A stretch of 6,500 bases of DNA from NCBI GenBank assembly GCA_012517485.1, contig JAAYUT010000433.1, positions 1-6,500 of the forward strand. The letters are read 5' to 3'. The DNA is from Candidatus Atribacter fermentans. Its GTDB lineage: Bacteria > Atribacterota > Atribacteria > Atribacterales > Atribacteraceae. Shown piece by piece: positions 1 to 6,500 of this stretch. A program made the translations under genes and the position numbers. Numbering within the stretch: position 1 is the first letter of the stretch; each line of letters starts with the position of its first letter. Below the pieces are notes generated by a model. That model was not told the origin of the DNA and did no database searches. It saw only the letters and a program-made list of their open reading frames with translations.

Positions 1-6
1 AGGAGG
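1..6 (+). promoter_or_regulatory. Shine-Dalgarno site for the solute-binding protein gene
   Basis: AGGAGG, a full-strength ribosome binding site, lies 8 nt before the GTG at 15 and decides that GTG as the start. An ATG at 7 directly abuts the site with no spacer and meets TGA after three codons, so it is not a credible start. Nothing upstream is visible, so the promoter is outside the window. Confidence 0.85.
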
Positions 7-14
7 ATGGAAAA

Positions 15-1355
15 GTGAAAAAATTAATGAGTTTCGTTTTATTCATATTCGGAATTTTGTTAATATGTCAATTAGCAGCCGCAGCTGAATCGAATTGGGG
101 AAAGATTGATTGGATGCAATTTAAAGGAACTCAACTCAATGTTTTAGCGACATCAATGCCGGTTTCAGAAGTTTATAAAAGTAAAATCGCTGAGTTTGAA
201 AAACTTACTGGAATAAAAGTAAATTTCGAGTTACTCAACGACGTCGATCGCAAGAAAAAACAATTAGTCGATTATGCATCGGGTATGGGTGAATATGATG
301 TCGCCAATGTGGGATTCTCCAACCGAGAAGAATTTGCCCAACCTGGCTATATGGAACCACTGCAAAGCTATTTAGACAATCCTCAATTAACTGACCCAGA
401 ATGGTACAATATTAACGATTACCCCAAAGATGTTTTAGCGGCTGGAATATCTGGTGATAAATTGGTCATGATTCCTTTTACTGCTGAATATTTCTTACTC
501 TGGTACCTTAAAGATGTTTTCGACCAACTTGGACTCACTCCACCCAAAACACCATCAGAACTGAAGTCAGTTGCCGCACAAATTGATCAAGCGAGAAAAG
601 ATGGGAAGATTGAACAGTATGCTTTCATTGAGAGAACAATGTCAGGAGCCAGTGAGGGAGGCTGGAATCTCTTTTGTACTGCTCACCGAATGGGTTTTGA
701 TTTTGTAGATTTCAAAGAAATGGTTTCCTATGCCAATACCCCCAAAGGAATTGAAATCATGAGCTTCTACACCGATCTGTGTAAACAATATGGACCACCA
801 GGTTCAGCCAACTGGACCTGGACAGATATTGGAGCTGCCTTTACTCAGGGGAAATTGGCTATGGCAGTCGGTGGCAATGCTTCTTATGCCTACCTAGAAG
901 ATAAGACGAATTCAAAAGTTGCCGGAAAAGTTGGTTATGCACCACCTCCAATGGAGAATGGAAAAGATCCTTTGTGGATTTGGGGATGGGCAATTAATGC
1001 GAATTCAAAAAATAAAGAAGCAGCTTGGCTTCTGGTTCAATGGTTGACCTCACCAAATTTAATTGCCGAAATGGCTCCTCTCTATGGCTGTCCTGCGCGG
1101 AAGTCAGTTTACTCTCTCCCCGAATATATTGAAGCGATGCCCAGTCAGCAATTCATTGACTCTCAGCTTTGGATGATGGAAAATGGAATTGACCCGTATA
1201 CTCAATTTGTCCTAACCCCAATGTATGGAGAGGTTGCCGATTTGGTTTCGAAAGAAATGAATGCCGTCGTAGCCGGAATTAAAACATTAGAACAAGCTTG
1301 TCAGGATGCTGATGCTGCATTAGTGAAAATCGGATTTAAGTCAGCAGCACAATAA
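15..1355 (+). CDS. Extracellular solute-binding protein of a CUT1-type sugar ABC transporter
   Basis: Family 1 (UgpB/MalE-like) substrate-binding protein, 446 aa, a normal length for the family. It should capture a carbohydrate outside the membrane and hand it to the two permeases encoded next. Residues 1-24 form a signal peptide: basic MKK, a hydrophobic core, then an Ala-rich stretch with likely signal peptidase I cleavage after A24. A cysteine at 18 is preceded by LLI rather than a lipobox Gly/Ala, so a lipoprotein is unlikely. The mature protein shows family hallmarks: a segment near residues 50-70 (SKIAEFEKLTGIKV), an acidic YDVANVGF stretch near 94-101, and a C-lobe segment near 321-346 (WIWGWAINANSKNKEAAWLLV). 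The start is GTG, supported by AGGAGG 8 nt upstream. The ligand cannot be read from the sequence; the neighbouring kinase suggests a pentose-like sugar or polyol. It is the first gene of the visible operon and is separated from the permeases by a strong hairpin. Confidence 0.93.
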   Translation: MKKLMSFVLFIFGILLICQLAAAAESNWGKIDWMQFKGTQLNVLATSMPVSEVYKSKIAEFEKLTGIKVNFELLNDVDRKKKQLVDYASGMGEYDVANVGFSNREEFAQPGYMEPLQSYLDNPQLTDPEWYNINDYPKDVLAAGISGDKLVMIPFTAEYFLLWYLKDVFDQLGLTPPKTPSELKSVAAQIDQARKDGKIEQYAFIERTMSGASEGGWNLFCTAHRMGFDFVDFKEMVSYANTPKGIEIMSFYTDLCKQYGPPGSANWTWTDIGAAFTQGKLAMAVGGNASYAYLEDKTNSKVAGKVGYAPPPMENGKDPLWIWGWAINANSKNKEAAWLLVQWLTSPNLIAEMAPLYGCPARKSVYSLPEYIEAMPSQQFIDSQLWMMENGIDPYTQFVLTPMYGEVADLVSKEMNAVVAGIKTLEQACQDADAALVKIGFKSAAQ

Positions 1356-1361
1356 ATTTTT

Positions 1362-1394
1362 TAACCCTCCATGGTTTTAAACCATGGAGGGTTA
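1362..1394 (+). promoter_or_regulatory. Perfect 16-bp intergenic hairpin that includes the permease ribosome binding site
   Basis: Positions 1362-1377 pair without mismatch with 1379-1394, centred on T1378. Each arm contains CCATGG. The left arm carries CCCTCC (1365-1370) and the right arm the complementary GGAGGG (1386-1391), which is the only Shine-Dalgarno candidate for the permease that follows. No U-run follows the stem on the plus strand; the T-run at 1357-1362 lies before it, and the minus strand has an A-run in that place, so this is not a canonical intrinsic terminator in either direction. Stem-loops between a binding-protein gene and its permeases are known (malE-malF is the classic case) to stabilise the upstream mRNA and keep the binding protein in excess. 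Here it could also repress translation of the permease by hiding the site. As DNA it is also a near-perfect palindrome, so an operator role is a weaker alternative. Confidence 0.8.
1386..1391 (+). promoter_or_regulatory. Shine-Dalgarno site for the first permease, embedded in the hairpin
   Basis: GGAGGG ends 12 nt before the ATG at 1404, a slightly long but workable spacing. It decides the start at 1404 over the in-frame ATG at 1371, which is preceded only by TTAACCCTCC and lies inside the left hairpin arm. The site is fully base-paired in the predicted hairpin. Confidence 0.7.
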
Positions 1395-1403
1395 TCTAAT
1401 CCA

Positions 1404-2309
1404 ATGATTACACAACGTACCACCCGAGATGATCGTCGTTTTATTATATGGTCAATACTTCCTTCACTCTTCGCCGTCGTGCTGGTAGGGGGAGTACCAG
1501 TCCTCTATACCTTTATTCTTTCTTTAAAGGATTACCAACTTATCAAACCACCTGGCGTTTTTGTTGGTTTAGGAAATTATATCGATCTCTTAACGAACAA
1601 CCCACGATATATCCACGCCCTGGTCTTCACCGTTCTTTTTGCGACGAGTGCTGTTGTAATTGAAATTGTAATTGGGTTTTTTGTGGCTTACGTCTTAGCC
1701 GATGAAGAAGTGACCTCAAGATATTCATCCTTGATTCGAACCCTCATTTTGATCCCATTTGTAGTCGCTCCGGTGGTTGTTTCCTACACCTATAAAACCC
1801 TCATTTACGATGTGACTTTTGGATATCTAAACTACTTTTTACAACTCGTTCACCTTCCGGTTTTTGATCTCAGTCAAGGAATCTATAATGCTCCGATTGG
1901 AATATTGATCATGGAAGTGATTTTAAGGACTCCATTTGTCACTCTGATATTATTTGCCGGTATTTCATCAATTGATGCTTCAATATTTGATGCTGGGGCA
2001 ATCGATGGGGTTTCGTGGTGGAAAAGAATGTATCTTCTAACTCTTCCCAACATTAAACCAATCATAGTCGTTGCTTTTGCTTTTCGATTCATGGATGCCC
2101 TAAAAATGTTCGATGAGATCTATGTGATAACTGGTGGTGGGCCAGGGTATATTACTGAAAATGCTTCAATTTTTGCTGTTCGATATGGGTTTGAATATTT
2201 TCGAATGGGATATGCTGCCGCTTCGGCCTTCATTTTCTTAATTGTGGTTTTAGTTCTGATTATGAGTTTCTTAAAATGGTCAAAATTTGAGGGAGGAATA
2301 GCCTCATGA
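1404..2309 (+). CDS. CUT1 sugar ABC transporter permease, MalF/UgpA type
   Basis: Inner-membrane permease of the binding-protein-dependent transport family, 301 aa, usual length for a UgpA-like subunit. Six hydrophobic segments are visible at about residues 14-41, 72-99, 110-134, 163-187, 217-234 and 271-290. The cytoplasmic EAA loop, which docks the ATPase, is at about 196-217 (DAGAIDG then WWKRMYLLTLP), with the conserved Gly at 202. The family-typical TGGGPGYITE follows at 243-252. The start at 1404 gives MITQRTTRDD and uses GGAGGG 12 nt upstream. An in-frame ATG at 1371 would add 11 residues but lies in the hairpin with no ribosome binding site. The gene should form a heterodimer with the next permease, which it overlaps by 4 nt. 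No ATPase gene is in the window. Confidence 0.93.
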   Translation: MITQRTTRDDRRFIIWSILPSLFAVVLVGGVPVLYTFILSLKDYQLIKPPGVFVGLGNYIDLLTNNPRYIHALVFTVLFATSAVVIEIVIGFFVAYVLADEEVTSRYSSLIRTLILIPFVVAPVVVSYTYKTLIYDVTFGYLNYFLQLVHLPVFDLSQGIYNAPIGILIMEVILRTPFVTLILFAGISSIDASIFDAGAIDGVSWWKRMYLLTLPNIKPIIVVAFAFRFMDALKMFDEIYVITGGGPGYITENASIFAVRYGFEYFRMGYAAASAFIFLIVVLVLIMSFLKWSKFEGGIAS

Positions 2310-3139
2310 AGGGTCGCCAAGCCAAAAGTCTCCGTCGTTTCCTAAAATATCTTTTTTTGGCAGTCGTCGCTTTTATCGGACTTATACCTTTTATTCTTAT
2401 CGTGTTGACATCCATAAAGACCACCGTCGATGCCTTGGCTATGCCACCAAAATGGTTGTTTACGCCAACTCTTCAAAACTATCAAAAATTGGTTGCCAGT
2501 ATTGATTTTCTCAAATCAATAAAAAATAGTCTCATCATTGGGGTTGGAACCACTTTAGTTGCAACCGGTTTAGGAATTACCGCCTCTTACACGCTAACCC
2601 GCTTTCGTTTTAAGGGTGATAGGGCTTTTTCTTATTTTATATTAGCACTGCGAATTGTTCCTCCTATTACTTTTGTTATCCCCTATTTTTTAATTTGGCG
2701 ATCTTTAAAATTAGCTGATACTTACTTTTCAATGATCACCATGTATGTGACATTGGTTCTTCCTCTTCTAATTTGGATGATTCGTAGTTTTTTTGCTGAA
2801 ATTCCTTACGAAATTGAAGAAGCGGCAATGGTAGATGGATGCACTCGCTGGCAAACGCTGAGATATGTTCTCATTCCAACAGTGATACCGGGAATAATGG
2901 CATCGGCCACTCTTTCTTTTATCTTTGTTTGGAATGAATTTATGTTTGCTCTGCTAAATACTGGTCGAAACACAAGAACTCTCCCTATTGAGATTTATAA
3001 CTCTCTTGGATATTACCAGCTGGACTGGGCAAAACTATCGAGTTCAGCGGTGATCGCCATCATCCCAGTGATTATTATAATTGCCTTGACTCAAAAATAT
3101 ATCATCCGTGGTCTCACCATGGGAGCGGTAAAGGGGTGA
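2306..3139 (+). CDS. CUT1 sugar ABC transporter permease, MalG/UgpE type
   Basis: Second inner-membrane permease, 277 aa, typical for MalG/UgpE-like subunits. Hydrophobic segments appear at about residues 14-38, 76-98, 108-132, 141-160, 194-218 and 246-264. The EAA loop is near 171-192 (EEAAMVDGCTRW then LIP), with D177 and G178 at the conserved positions. Further family marks are FVWNEFMFAL at 207-216 and the terminal RGLTMGAVKG, a very conserved end for this subfamily. The ATG overlaps the TGA of the upstream permease (ATGA), and GGGAGGA at 2291-2297 lies 8 nt before it, so the two are probably translationally coupled and made in equal amounts. The specificity of transport lies mostly in the binding protein and cannot be inferred here. 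Confidence 0.94.
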   Translation: MKGRQAKSLRRFLKYLFLAVVAFIGLIPFILIVLTSIKTTVDALAMPPKWLFTPTLQNYQKLVASIDFLKSIKNSLIIGVGTTLVATGLGITASYTLTRFRFKGDRAFSYFILALRIVPPITFVIPYFLIWRSLKLADTYFSMITMYVTLVLPLLIWMIRSFFAEIPYEIEEAAMVDGCTRWQTLRYVLIPTVIPGIMASATLSFIFVWNEFMFALLNTGRNTRTLPIEIYNSLGYYQLDWAKLSSSAVIAIIPVIIIIALTQKYIIRGLTMGAVKG

Positions 3140-3140
3140 A

Positions 3141-4676
3141 ATGCTGCTGATGAAAGACCTTCTTATCGGTATTGATATTGGAACCAGTAGTGGTAAAGCA
3201 TGTATTATCGATCAATCTGGAGAAATGATTGATTCAGTCAGCATTGAATACCCCTCTTTTTCTACCCGACCCGATTGGGTGGAACAGAATCCAGAAAATT
3301 GGTATCAAGCATTCATTGCTCTAATACAGAAAATGGAAAAAAATGGGTCTCTCCAAAAAGACCGATTAGCTGCCGTAGCAATTGCCGGTCAGATGAGAGG
3401 CTTAACCCTGATTGGATTCAATAATCAACCGATTCGCCCCTCAATATTATGGAACGATAGACGATGTCGGGAAGAAGTCACCTATATTTTGGAAAGCAAC
3501 CAAGCAATGGTTGAATTTATAACTGGAAATCCAATGAACACGATGTGTACTCTGCCAAAACTTCTATGGGTTCGTAAACACGAACCGGAAATTTTCAAAT
3601 CAACCAAGTCACTCCTCTTTCCTAAAGATTATATTAACTTTCGTTTAACCAACCGAATTTGTACTGACCGAAGCGATGCTTCAGGATCATCCTTTTACGA
3701 TATTCAAAAACAAGAATGGTCGGAAGAAATACTTAATTTTTATCATCTTCCCCTTCAATTATGCCCAGAGATTGTTCCATCAACTACGTTATTGGGAACA
3801 GTGAGTTCGCAAGCCTCAATTGAAACCGGCCTTCCTCAAGGTTTACCAGTCGTCATGGGAGGCAGTGACTCAACCATCGAAACCTTTGCAATTGGTTTAT
3901 ATAATCAAAGTCAATGTAAAATACGACTCGGCACTTCCGGTGCTTTATCCACGATAGTCGATCGCCTTACTTCCCCTCACCAATATTATTGTTGGTCATA
4001 CCTTCTCCCCAACCGATGGATGATCGATCTCAACACCCGTTCTTGCGCTCAATCAGTTCAATGGGGAAAGGAGCTTTTTTTCAAACAAAACCTCGATTTT
4101 TCGTCAATTTACCAGATCATGATCGATGAAGCAAAATTATCTCCAGTTGGTTCAAAGGGGTTGATCTTTCATCCTTACTTATTAGGTGAAGATGCACCAT
4201 ATTGGGATCCAGAGCTGCAAGGAAATCTTTTCGGTCTCAACATCACTCATCAACGTTCTGATATAATCCGCGCCATTTATGAGGGGACGGCATATGCACT
4301 AAAAGATGCTTTTACCGTTTTTGGAGAAATTGCCCAAGATTTTCAAGAATATACTTTCGTTGGAGGGGGAGTAAAAAATCAGGTATGGCTTTCAATTGTT
4401 GCTGATGTGTTGGGGGTGAATGGATTGATTCCAACTCATACTGACGCTGCTTTTGGAGCAGCAATGGTCGCTGGTATCGGCTCGGGGATTTTCTCATCTC
4501 TTGAAGATGCCGTAGAAAAGTGTGTTCATATTGAAAAAACCATTCATTTTTCACCAGAAAACCACAATTCATATAACAATTTTTACATTAAGTATAAAAA
4601 AATCACAAAATTGGTACGCTCTGCCTCACATATAAATAGTAAAAAAGGAGAAGATGAGAATGAAAAAGATGGATGA
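3141..4676 (+). CDS. FGGY-family carbohydrate kinase, xylulokinase-like
   Basis: Cytoplasmic ATP-dependent sugar or polyol kinase of the FGGY family, 511 aa, at the long end of the usual xylulokinase range. The N-terminal lobe has the phosphate-binding DIGTSSGK (12-19), GQMRG (83-87), LWNDRR (103-108) and TDRSDASGS (175-183). GGSDS (240-244) carries the presumed catalytic base D243. The C-terminal lobe has GTSGA (264-268), YLLGEDAPYWDP (346-357) and the nucleotide-binding GGGVKNQVW (408-416). The framework follows E. coli XylB, but GQMH is GQMR here (R86) and GGGDN is GGSDS (S244), positions that contact xylulose in XylB, so the substrate probably differs. The start is either ATG 3141 (AAGGGGTGA just upstream, 4-nt spacer) or ATG 3150, which gives MKDLLIGIDIG and is an equally plausible start. 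It begins 1 nt after the permease stop. The charged last 15 residues overlap the ribosome binding site and start of the next gene. Confidence 0.88.
   Translation: MLLMKDLLIGIDIGTSSGKACIIDQSGEMIDSVSIEYPSFSTRPDWVEQNPENWYQAFIALIQKMEKNGSLQKDRLAAVAIAGQMRGLTLIGFNNQPIRPSILWNDRRCREEVTYILESNQAMVEFITGNPMNTMCTLPKLLWVRKHEPEIFKSTKSLLFPKDYINFRLTNRICTDRSDASGSSFYDIQKQEWSEEILNFYHLPLQLCPEIVPSTTLLGTVSSQASIETGLPQGLPVVMGGSDSTIETFAIGLYNQSQCKIRLGTSGALSTIVDRLTSPHQYYCWSYLLPNRWMIDLNTRSCAQSVQWGKELFFKQNLDFSSIYQIMIDEAKLSPVGSKGLIFHPYLLGEDAPYWDPELQGNLFGLNITHQRSDIIRAIYEGTAYALKDAFTVFGEIAQDFQEYTFVGGGVKNQVWLSIVADVLGVNGLIPTHTDAAFGAAMVAGIGSGIFSSLEDAVEKCVHIEKTIHFSPENHNSYNNFYIKYKKITKLVRSASHINSKKGEDENEKDG
4645..4650 (+). promoter_or_regulatory. 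Shine-Dalgarno site for the oxidoreductase gene, inside the kinase reading frame
   Basis: AAGGAG ends 9 nt before ATG 4660 but only 3 nt before ATG 4654 and 18 nt before ATG 4669, all in the same frame. Spacing therefore favours 4660 as the start. The site lies within the last codons of the kinase, so ribosomes finishing the kinase pass directly over it, which suggests translational coupling. Confidence 0.65.
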
Positions 4677-5670
4677 ACCATTCCGTTTGGGGGTCATTGG
4701 CTGTGGAATATTTGCTGAAGCAAATATTTTTCCCAGTCTTTCAACTCATTTCTTTGATGATGTTCAAAGAGTTGCAGTTTGCGATCTCCGCTTGGAAAGA
4801 GCCGAACGGATGGCTTCGAAATACGGTTGGAAGAAAATCTACACCGATTTTCAAGAAATGATTCGTCAAGAAAAGTTAAATGGATGTGTCGTTTGTTTAG
4901 GATCAAAAATCCACCCCTTCGTTGCACCTCAAGTGCTTCGAATGGGAGTGCCAATTTTTTTGGAAAAAGCGATTGCTATCGATTTGGAAGGAACCTATCA
5001 AATTGCTAAAGCTGCCAAAGAGAGTGGATGCATCGTTCAGGTTGATCATCAGAAAAGACACAGTTCAGCCTATAAATTAGCCAAAAAGCATGTCGAAAAT
5101 GTTGAAAATTTTGGAAACATTATCCAAATCGAAACCAAACAACACGGATTTCCAGTGTTTCCGACTTTTTTTACTTGCATGTTGGAATGGCAAAGTCACA
5201 ATCTTGATCTTATTCAATATTTTGGTGGTCCAATCCAGAACCTCGAAGCTTGGTCGCACAAAATAAATGACCGACAGGGAGCCCTTACTCTAATGATCCG
5301 TTTTGAAAGTGGTGCACTTGGTCTTGTCGGTTGGGGAACTTTTGGCGGCCCAGGTCAATTTTCAGAACGCTTGGAAATCCTTGGAGATCAAGGAAAAAGC
5401 GTTATTGTAAATAATGCTCGAGAGGTCACTCTCTGTAATATAGAAACTGGTGAAACCTGGGCACCAGATTGGAATCCAATTAGTCCCAATCAAAGTCATG
5501 TTTTGAATGGATATATTGGTGGCTTAAGACATTTCATCGATTGCGTCAAATTTGGAAAGAAGCCTAATCCTTCTATTGAAGAAGAAGTTGAAACCATGGA
5601 GTGGATGTTTACCATCGCGAAAAAAGCCGGGATACCAACTGACTGGGAATTTATATCGAGTGCATTATAA
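4660..5670 (+). CDS. Gfo/Idh/MocA-family NAD(P)-dependent oxidoreductase
   Basis: Cytoplasmic dehydrogenase of the glucose-fructose oxidoreductase / inositol dehydrogenase / MocA family, 336 aa from ATG 4660 (338 from ATG 4654), normal length. The N-terminal Rossmann fold starts with GVIGCG (11-16). An acidic D42 ends the second strand (AVCDLRLERA), which usually favours NAD. The active-site Lys is K103 in LEKAIAID, where the family usually has EKP. The C-terminal substrate domain has R133 and the H180-x-x-D183 pair (SHNLDLIQYFGG). The common DxGxH before it reads E176-x-Q178-S-H180. These changes leave the catalytic Lys and His in place, so an active enzyme is likely, with a substrate outside the best known groups. 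It overlaps the kinase by 17 nt and ends 21 nt before the flavoenzyme gene. It probably oxidises or reduces the transported sugar or polyol; which one cannot be told. Confidence 0.9.
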   Translation: MKKMDEPFRLGVIGCGIFAEANIFPSLSTHFFDDVQRVAVCDLRLERAERMASKYGWKKIYTDFQEMIRQEKLNGCVVCLGSKIHPFVAPQVLRMGVPIFLEKAIAIDLEGTYQIAKAAKESGCIVQVDHQKRHSSAYKLAKKHVENVENFGNIIQIETKQHGFPVFPTFFTCMLEWQSHNLDLIQYFGGPIQNLEAWSHKINDRQGALTLMIRFESGALGLVGWGTFGGPGQFSERLEILGDQGKSVIVNNAREVTLCNIETGETWAPDWNPISPNQSHVLNGYIGGLRHFIDCVKFGKKPNPSIEEEVETMEWMFTIAKKAGIPTDWEFISSAL

Positions 5671-5691
5671 AAAAGATCGGGAGCCTCAATC

Positions 5692-6500
5692 ATGAAAAAA
5701 AGTGGATGTTTAGAAAAAAACCAATGGTATGAACTGGAAAAAATCGTTGGTTCTGAATATGTGATAACTGATCAATCCGAAAAAGATGTCCAGTCTATCG
5801 ATGTTTGGTGGATGACTCGTTATTGCTTTTTCCAACAAAATAATTTTCCCCAACCCTCAGTGATTGTCTTTCCAGAAAACACTCAACAAGTCAAGAAGAT
5901 AGTTCAATTTTGTCTAATAAATAAAATTCCTTATCTGGCTCGAGGTGGGGGAGCAGGAGATGGGGGTGGATCAATACCTCTGTATGGAGGATTAGTGATT
6001 GATTTAAAACGAATGGATAAAATTATCGAACTCAACGAACACTCCTTGACCGTTCGAGTTCAAACTGGAATTCTACAGAAACATTTAGAGGAATTTCTTA
6101 ATCGCAAAGGGTATACTATGAATCATTTTCCAGCTTCATTTAATACCTCTACCTTAGGCGGTTTTATTAGCACCAATGGGACGGGTGTTCTTTCTTCTAA
6201 ATATGGGAAAATAAGTGATATGGTTCATCAATTAGAGGTTGTTCTTCCCAACGGGACTTTATTTAAAAGCTTGCCAGTACGTTTACACTCGACTGGCCAT
6301 GACTATTCAAGGCTTTTTTTTGGAGCCGAAGGAACTTTTGGAATTATAACCGAGGCTCTCTGTAAAATCCATTATCTTCCTGAGAAACGATCTTTCCGAG
6401 CCTTTCTTCTTTCCAACCTGCAAAAGGGGATCGAAGCTGGAAGACAAATCATGGTAAAAGGACTCAATCCCTGTCTATTGCGTTTATATGATGAATACGA
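5692..6500 (+). CDS. FAD-linked oxidase, alkyl-DHAP-synthase/GlcD-like, partial at right edge
   Basis: The reading frame stays open from ATG 5692 to the window end, giving the first 269 residues of a family usually about 450-550 aa, so the C-terminal half is missing. The PCMH-type FAD-binding domain runs from about residue 53: PSVIVFPENTQQV, then the pyrophosphate-binding glycine loop RGGGAGDGGGSIP (84-96), FPASFNTSTLGGF (146-158), SKYGKISDM (169-177), LPNGT (185-189) and GAEGTFGIITEA (211-222). The glycine loop has no RSGGH-type histidine, so FAD is probably not covalently held there. The terminal RLYDE (264-268) matches the start of the substrate domain in alkyl-dihydroxyacetonephosphate synthase homologues. 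The eukaryotic enzyme makes ether lipids, but bacterial relatives are mostly uncharacterised and many act as 2-hydroxy-acid or polyol oxidoreductases. GGGAG at 5679-5683 lies 8 nt before the ATG. Its place after a sugar kinase and dehydrogenase suggests catabolism, not lipid synthesis, though this is inference. Confidence 0.87.
   Translation, partial: MKKSGCLEKNQWYELEKIVGSEYVITDQSEKDVQSIDVWWMTRYCFFQQNNFPQPSVIVFPENTQQVKKIVQFCLINKIPYLARGGGAGDGGGSIPLYGGLVIDLKRMDKIIELNEHSLTVRVQTGILQKHLEEFLNRKGYTMNHFPASFNTSTLGGFISTNGTGVLSSKYGKISDMVHQLEVVLPNGTLFKSLPVRLHSTGHDYSRLFFGAEGTFGIITEALCKIHYLPEKRSFRAFLLSNLQKGIEAGRQIMVKGLNPCLLRLYDEY

Noticed and set aside
7..18. Four-codon leader ORF (ATG GAA AAG TGA) overlapping the binding-protein start
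   Set aside because: Its ATG directly follows the Shine-Dalgarno with no spacer, so initiation there is implausible.
60..75. Lipoprotein lipobox around Cys18 of the binding protein
   Set aside because: The residues before the Cys are LLI, lacking the small residue at -1, while a good Ala-rich signal peptidase I site follows at 21-24.
1357..1394. Rho-independent terminator after the binding-protein gene
   Set aside because: The stem is strong, but the T-run lies before it on the plus strand and nothing like a U-run follows; the minus strand has an A-run after the stem. The downstream genes clearly belong to the same operon.
1371..1403. Upstream in-frame ATG at 1371 as the start of the first permease, adding 11 residues
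   Set aside because: It has no ribosome binding site (TTAACCCTCC precedes it), it lies inside the hairpin arm, and the extra residues are the translation of the hairpin itself. ATG 1404 has GGAGGG upstream.
1448..1663. Plus-strand out-of-frame open stretch inside the first permease
   Set aside because: It lies wholly within a gene with clear membrane segments and the EAA motif, and its own translation resembles no protein family.
4312..4954. Minus-strand open frames opposite the kinase end and the dehydrogenase (for example 4312-4572 and 4694-4954)
   Set aside because: They are antisense to well-supported genes, show no recognisable domain, and their translations are low-complexity mixtures typical of shadow frames.
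6311..6320. Run of eight T residues in the flavoenzyme gene as a slippage or frameshift site
   Set aside because: The frame continues through it with family motifs intact on both sides (GAEGTFGIITEA just after), so there is no sign of a frameshift; such runs are expected in AT-rich DNA.

Overview
The window is AT-rich, tightly packed bacterial DNA holding one plus-strand gene cluster that reads as a single sugar or polyol uptake-and-catabolism operon. Every gene has a recognisable Shine-Dalgarno sequence. The organism cannot be named from this alone. Arginine is written mostly with CGN codons (many CGA and CGT), which argues against Thermotoga-like AGA/AGG-biased genomes. The content (CUT1-type ABC transporter, FGGY kinase, Gfo/Idh/MocA dehydrogenase) suits a fermentative anaerobe, for example a member of Atribacterota or a Firmicutes-like lineage. 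That placement is a low-confidence guess.

Layout: a secreted solute-binding protein (15-1355) is followed by a 48-nt gap filled largely by a perfect 16-bp hairpin (1362-1394). Next come two CUT1 permeases (1404-2309 and 2306-3139, overlapping by ATGA), an FGGY-family carbohydrate kinase of xylulokinase type (3141-4676), a Gfo/Idh/MocA NAD(P)-dependent oxidoreductase (about 4660-5670, overlapping the kinase end), and an FAD-linked oxidase of the alkyl-DHAP-synthase/GlcD type that runs off the right edge (5692-6500). No gap exceeds 50 nt, and no minus-strand gene, RNA gene, mobile element, CRISPR array, promoter or intrinsic terminator was found.

How it fits together (inference): the binding protein captures a small carbohydrate and delivers it to the permease pair. 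An ATPase must come from outside the window, because none is encoded here. Inside the cell the compound would be oxidised by the MocA-type dehydrogenase and/or the FAD oxidase, and phosphorylated by the kinase. The kinase keeps the xylulokinase framework but differs at residues expected to contact the sugar, so the substrate is probably not plain xylulose. The real substrate is unknown.

The two points most worth following up are the hairpin that buries the ribosome binding site of the first permease, and the unusual combination of FGGY kinase, MocA dehydrogenase and AGPS-like flavoenzyme in one transport operon.
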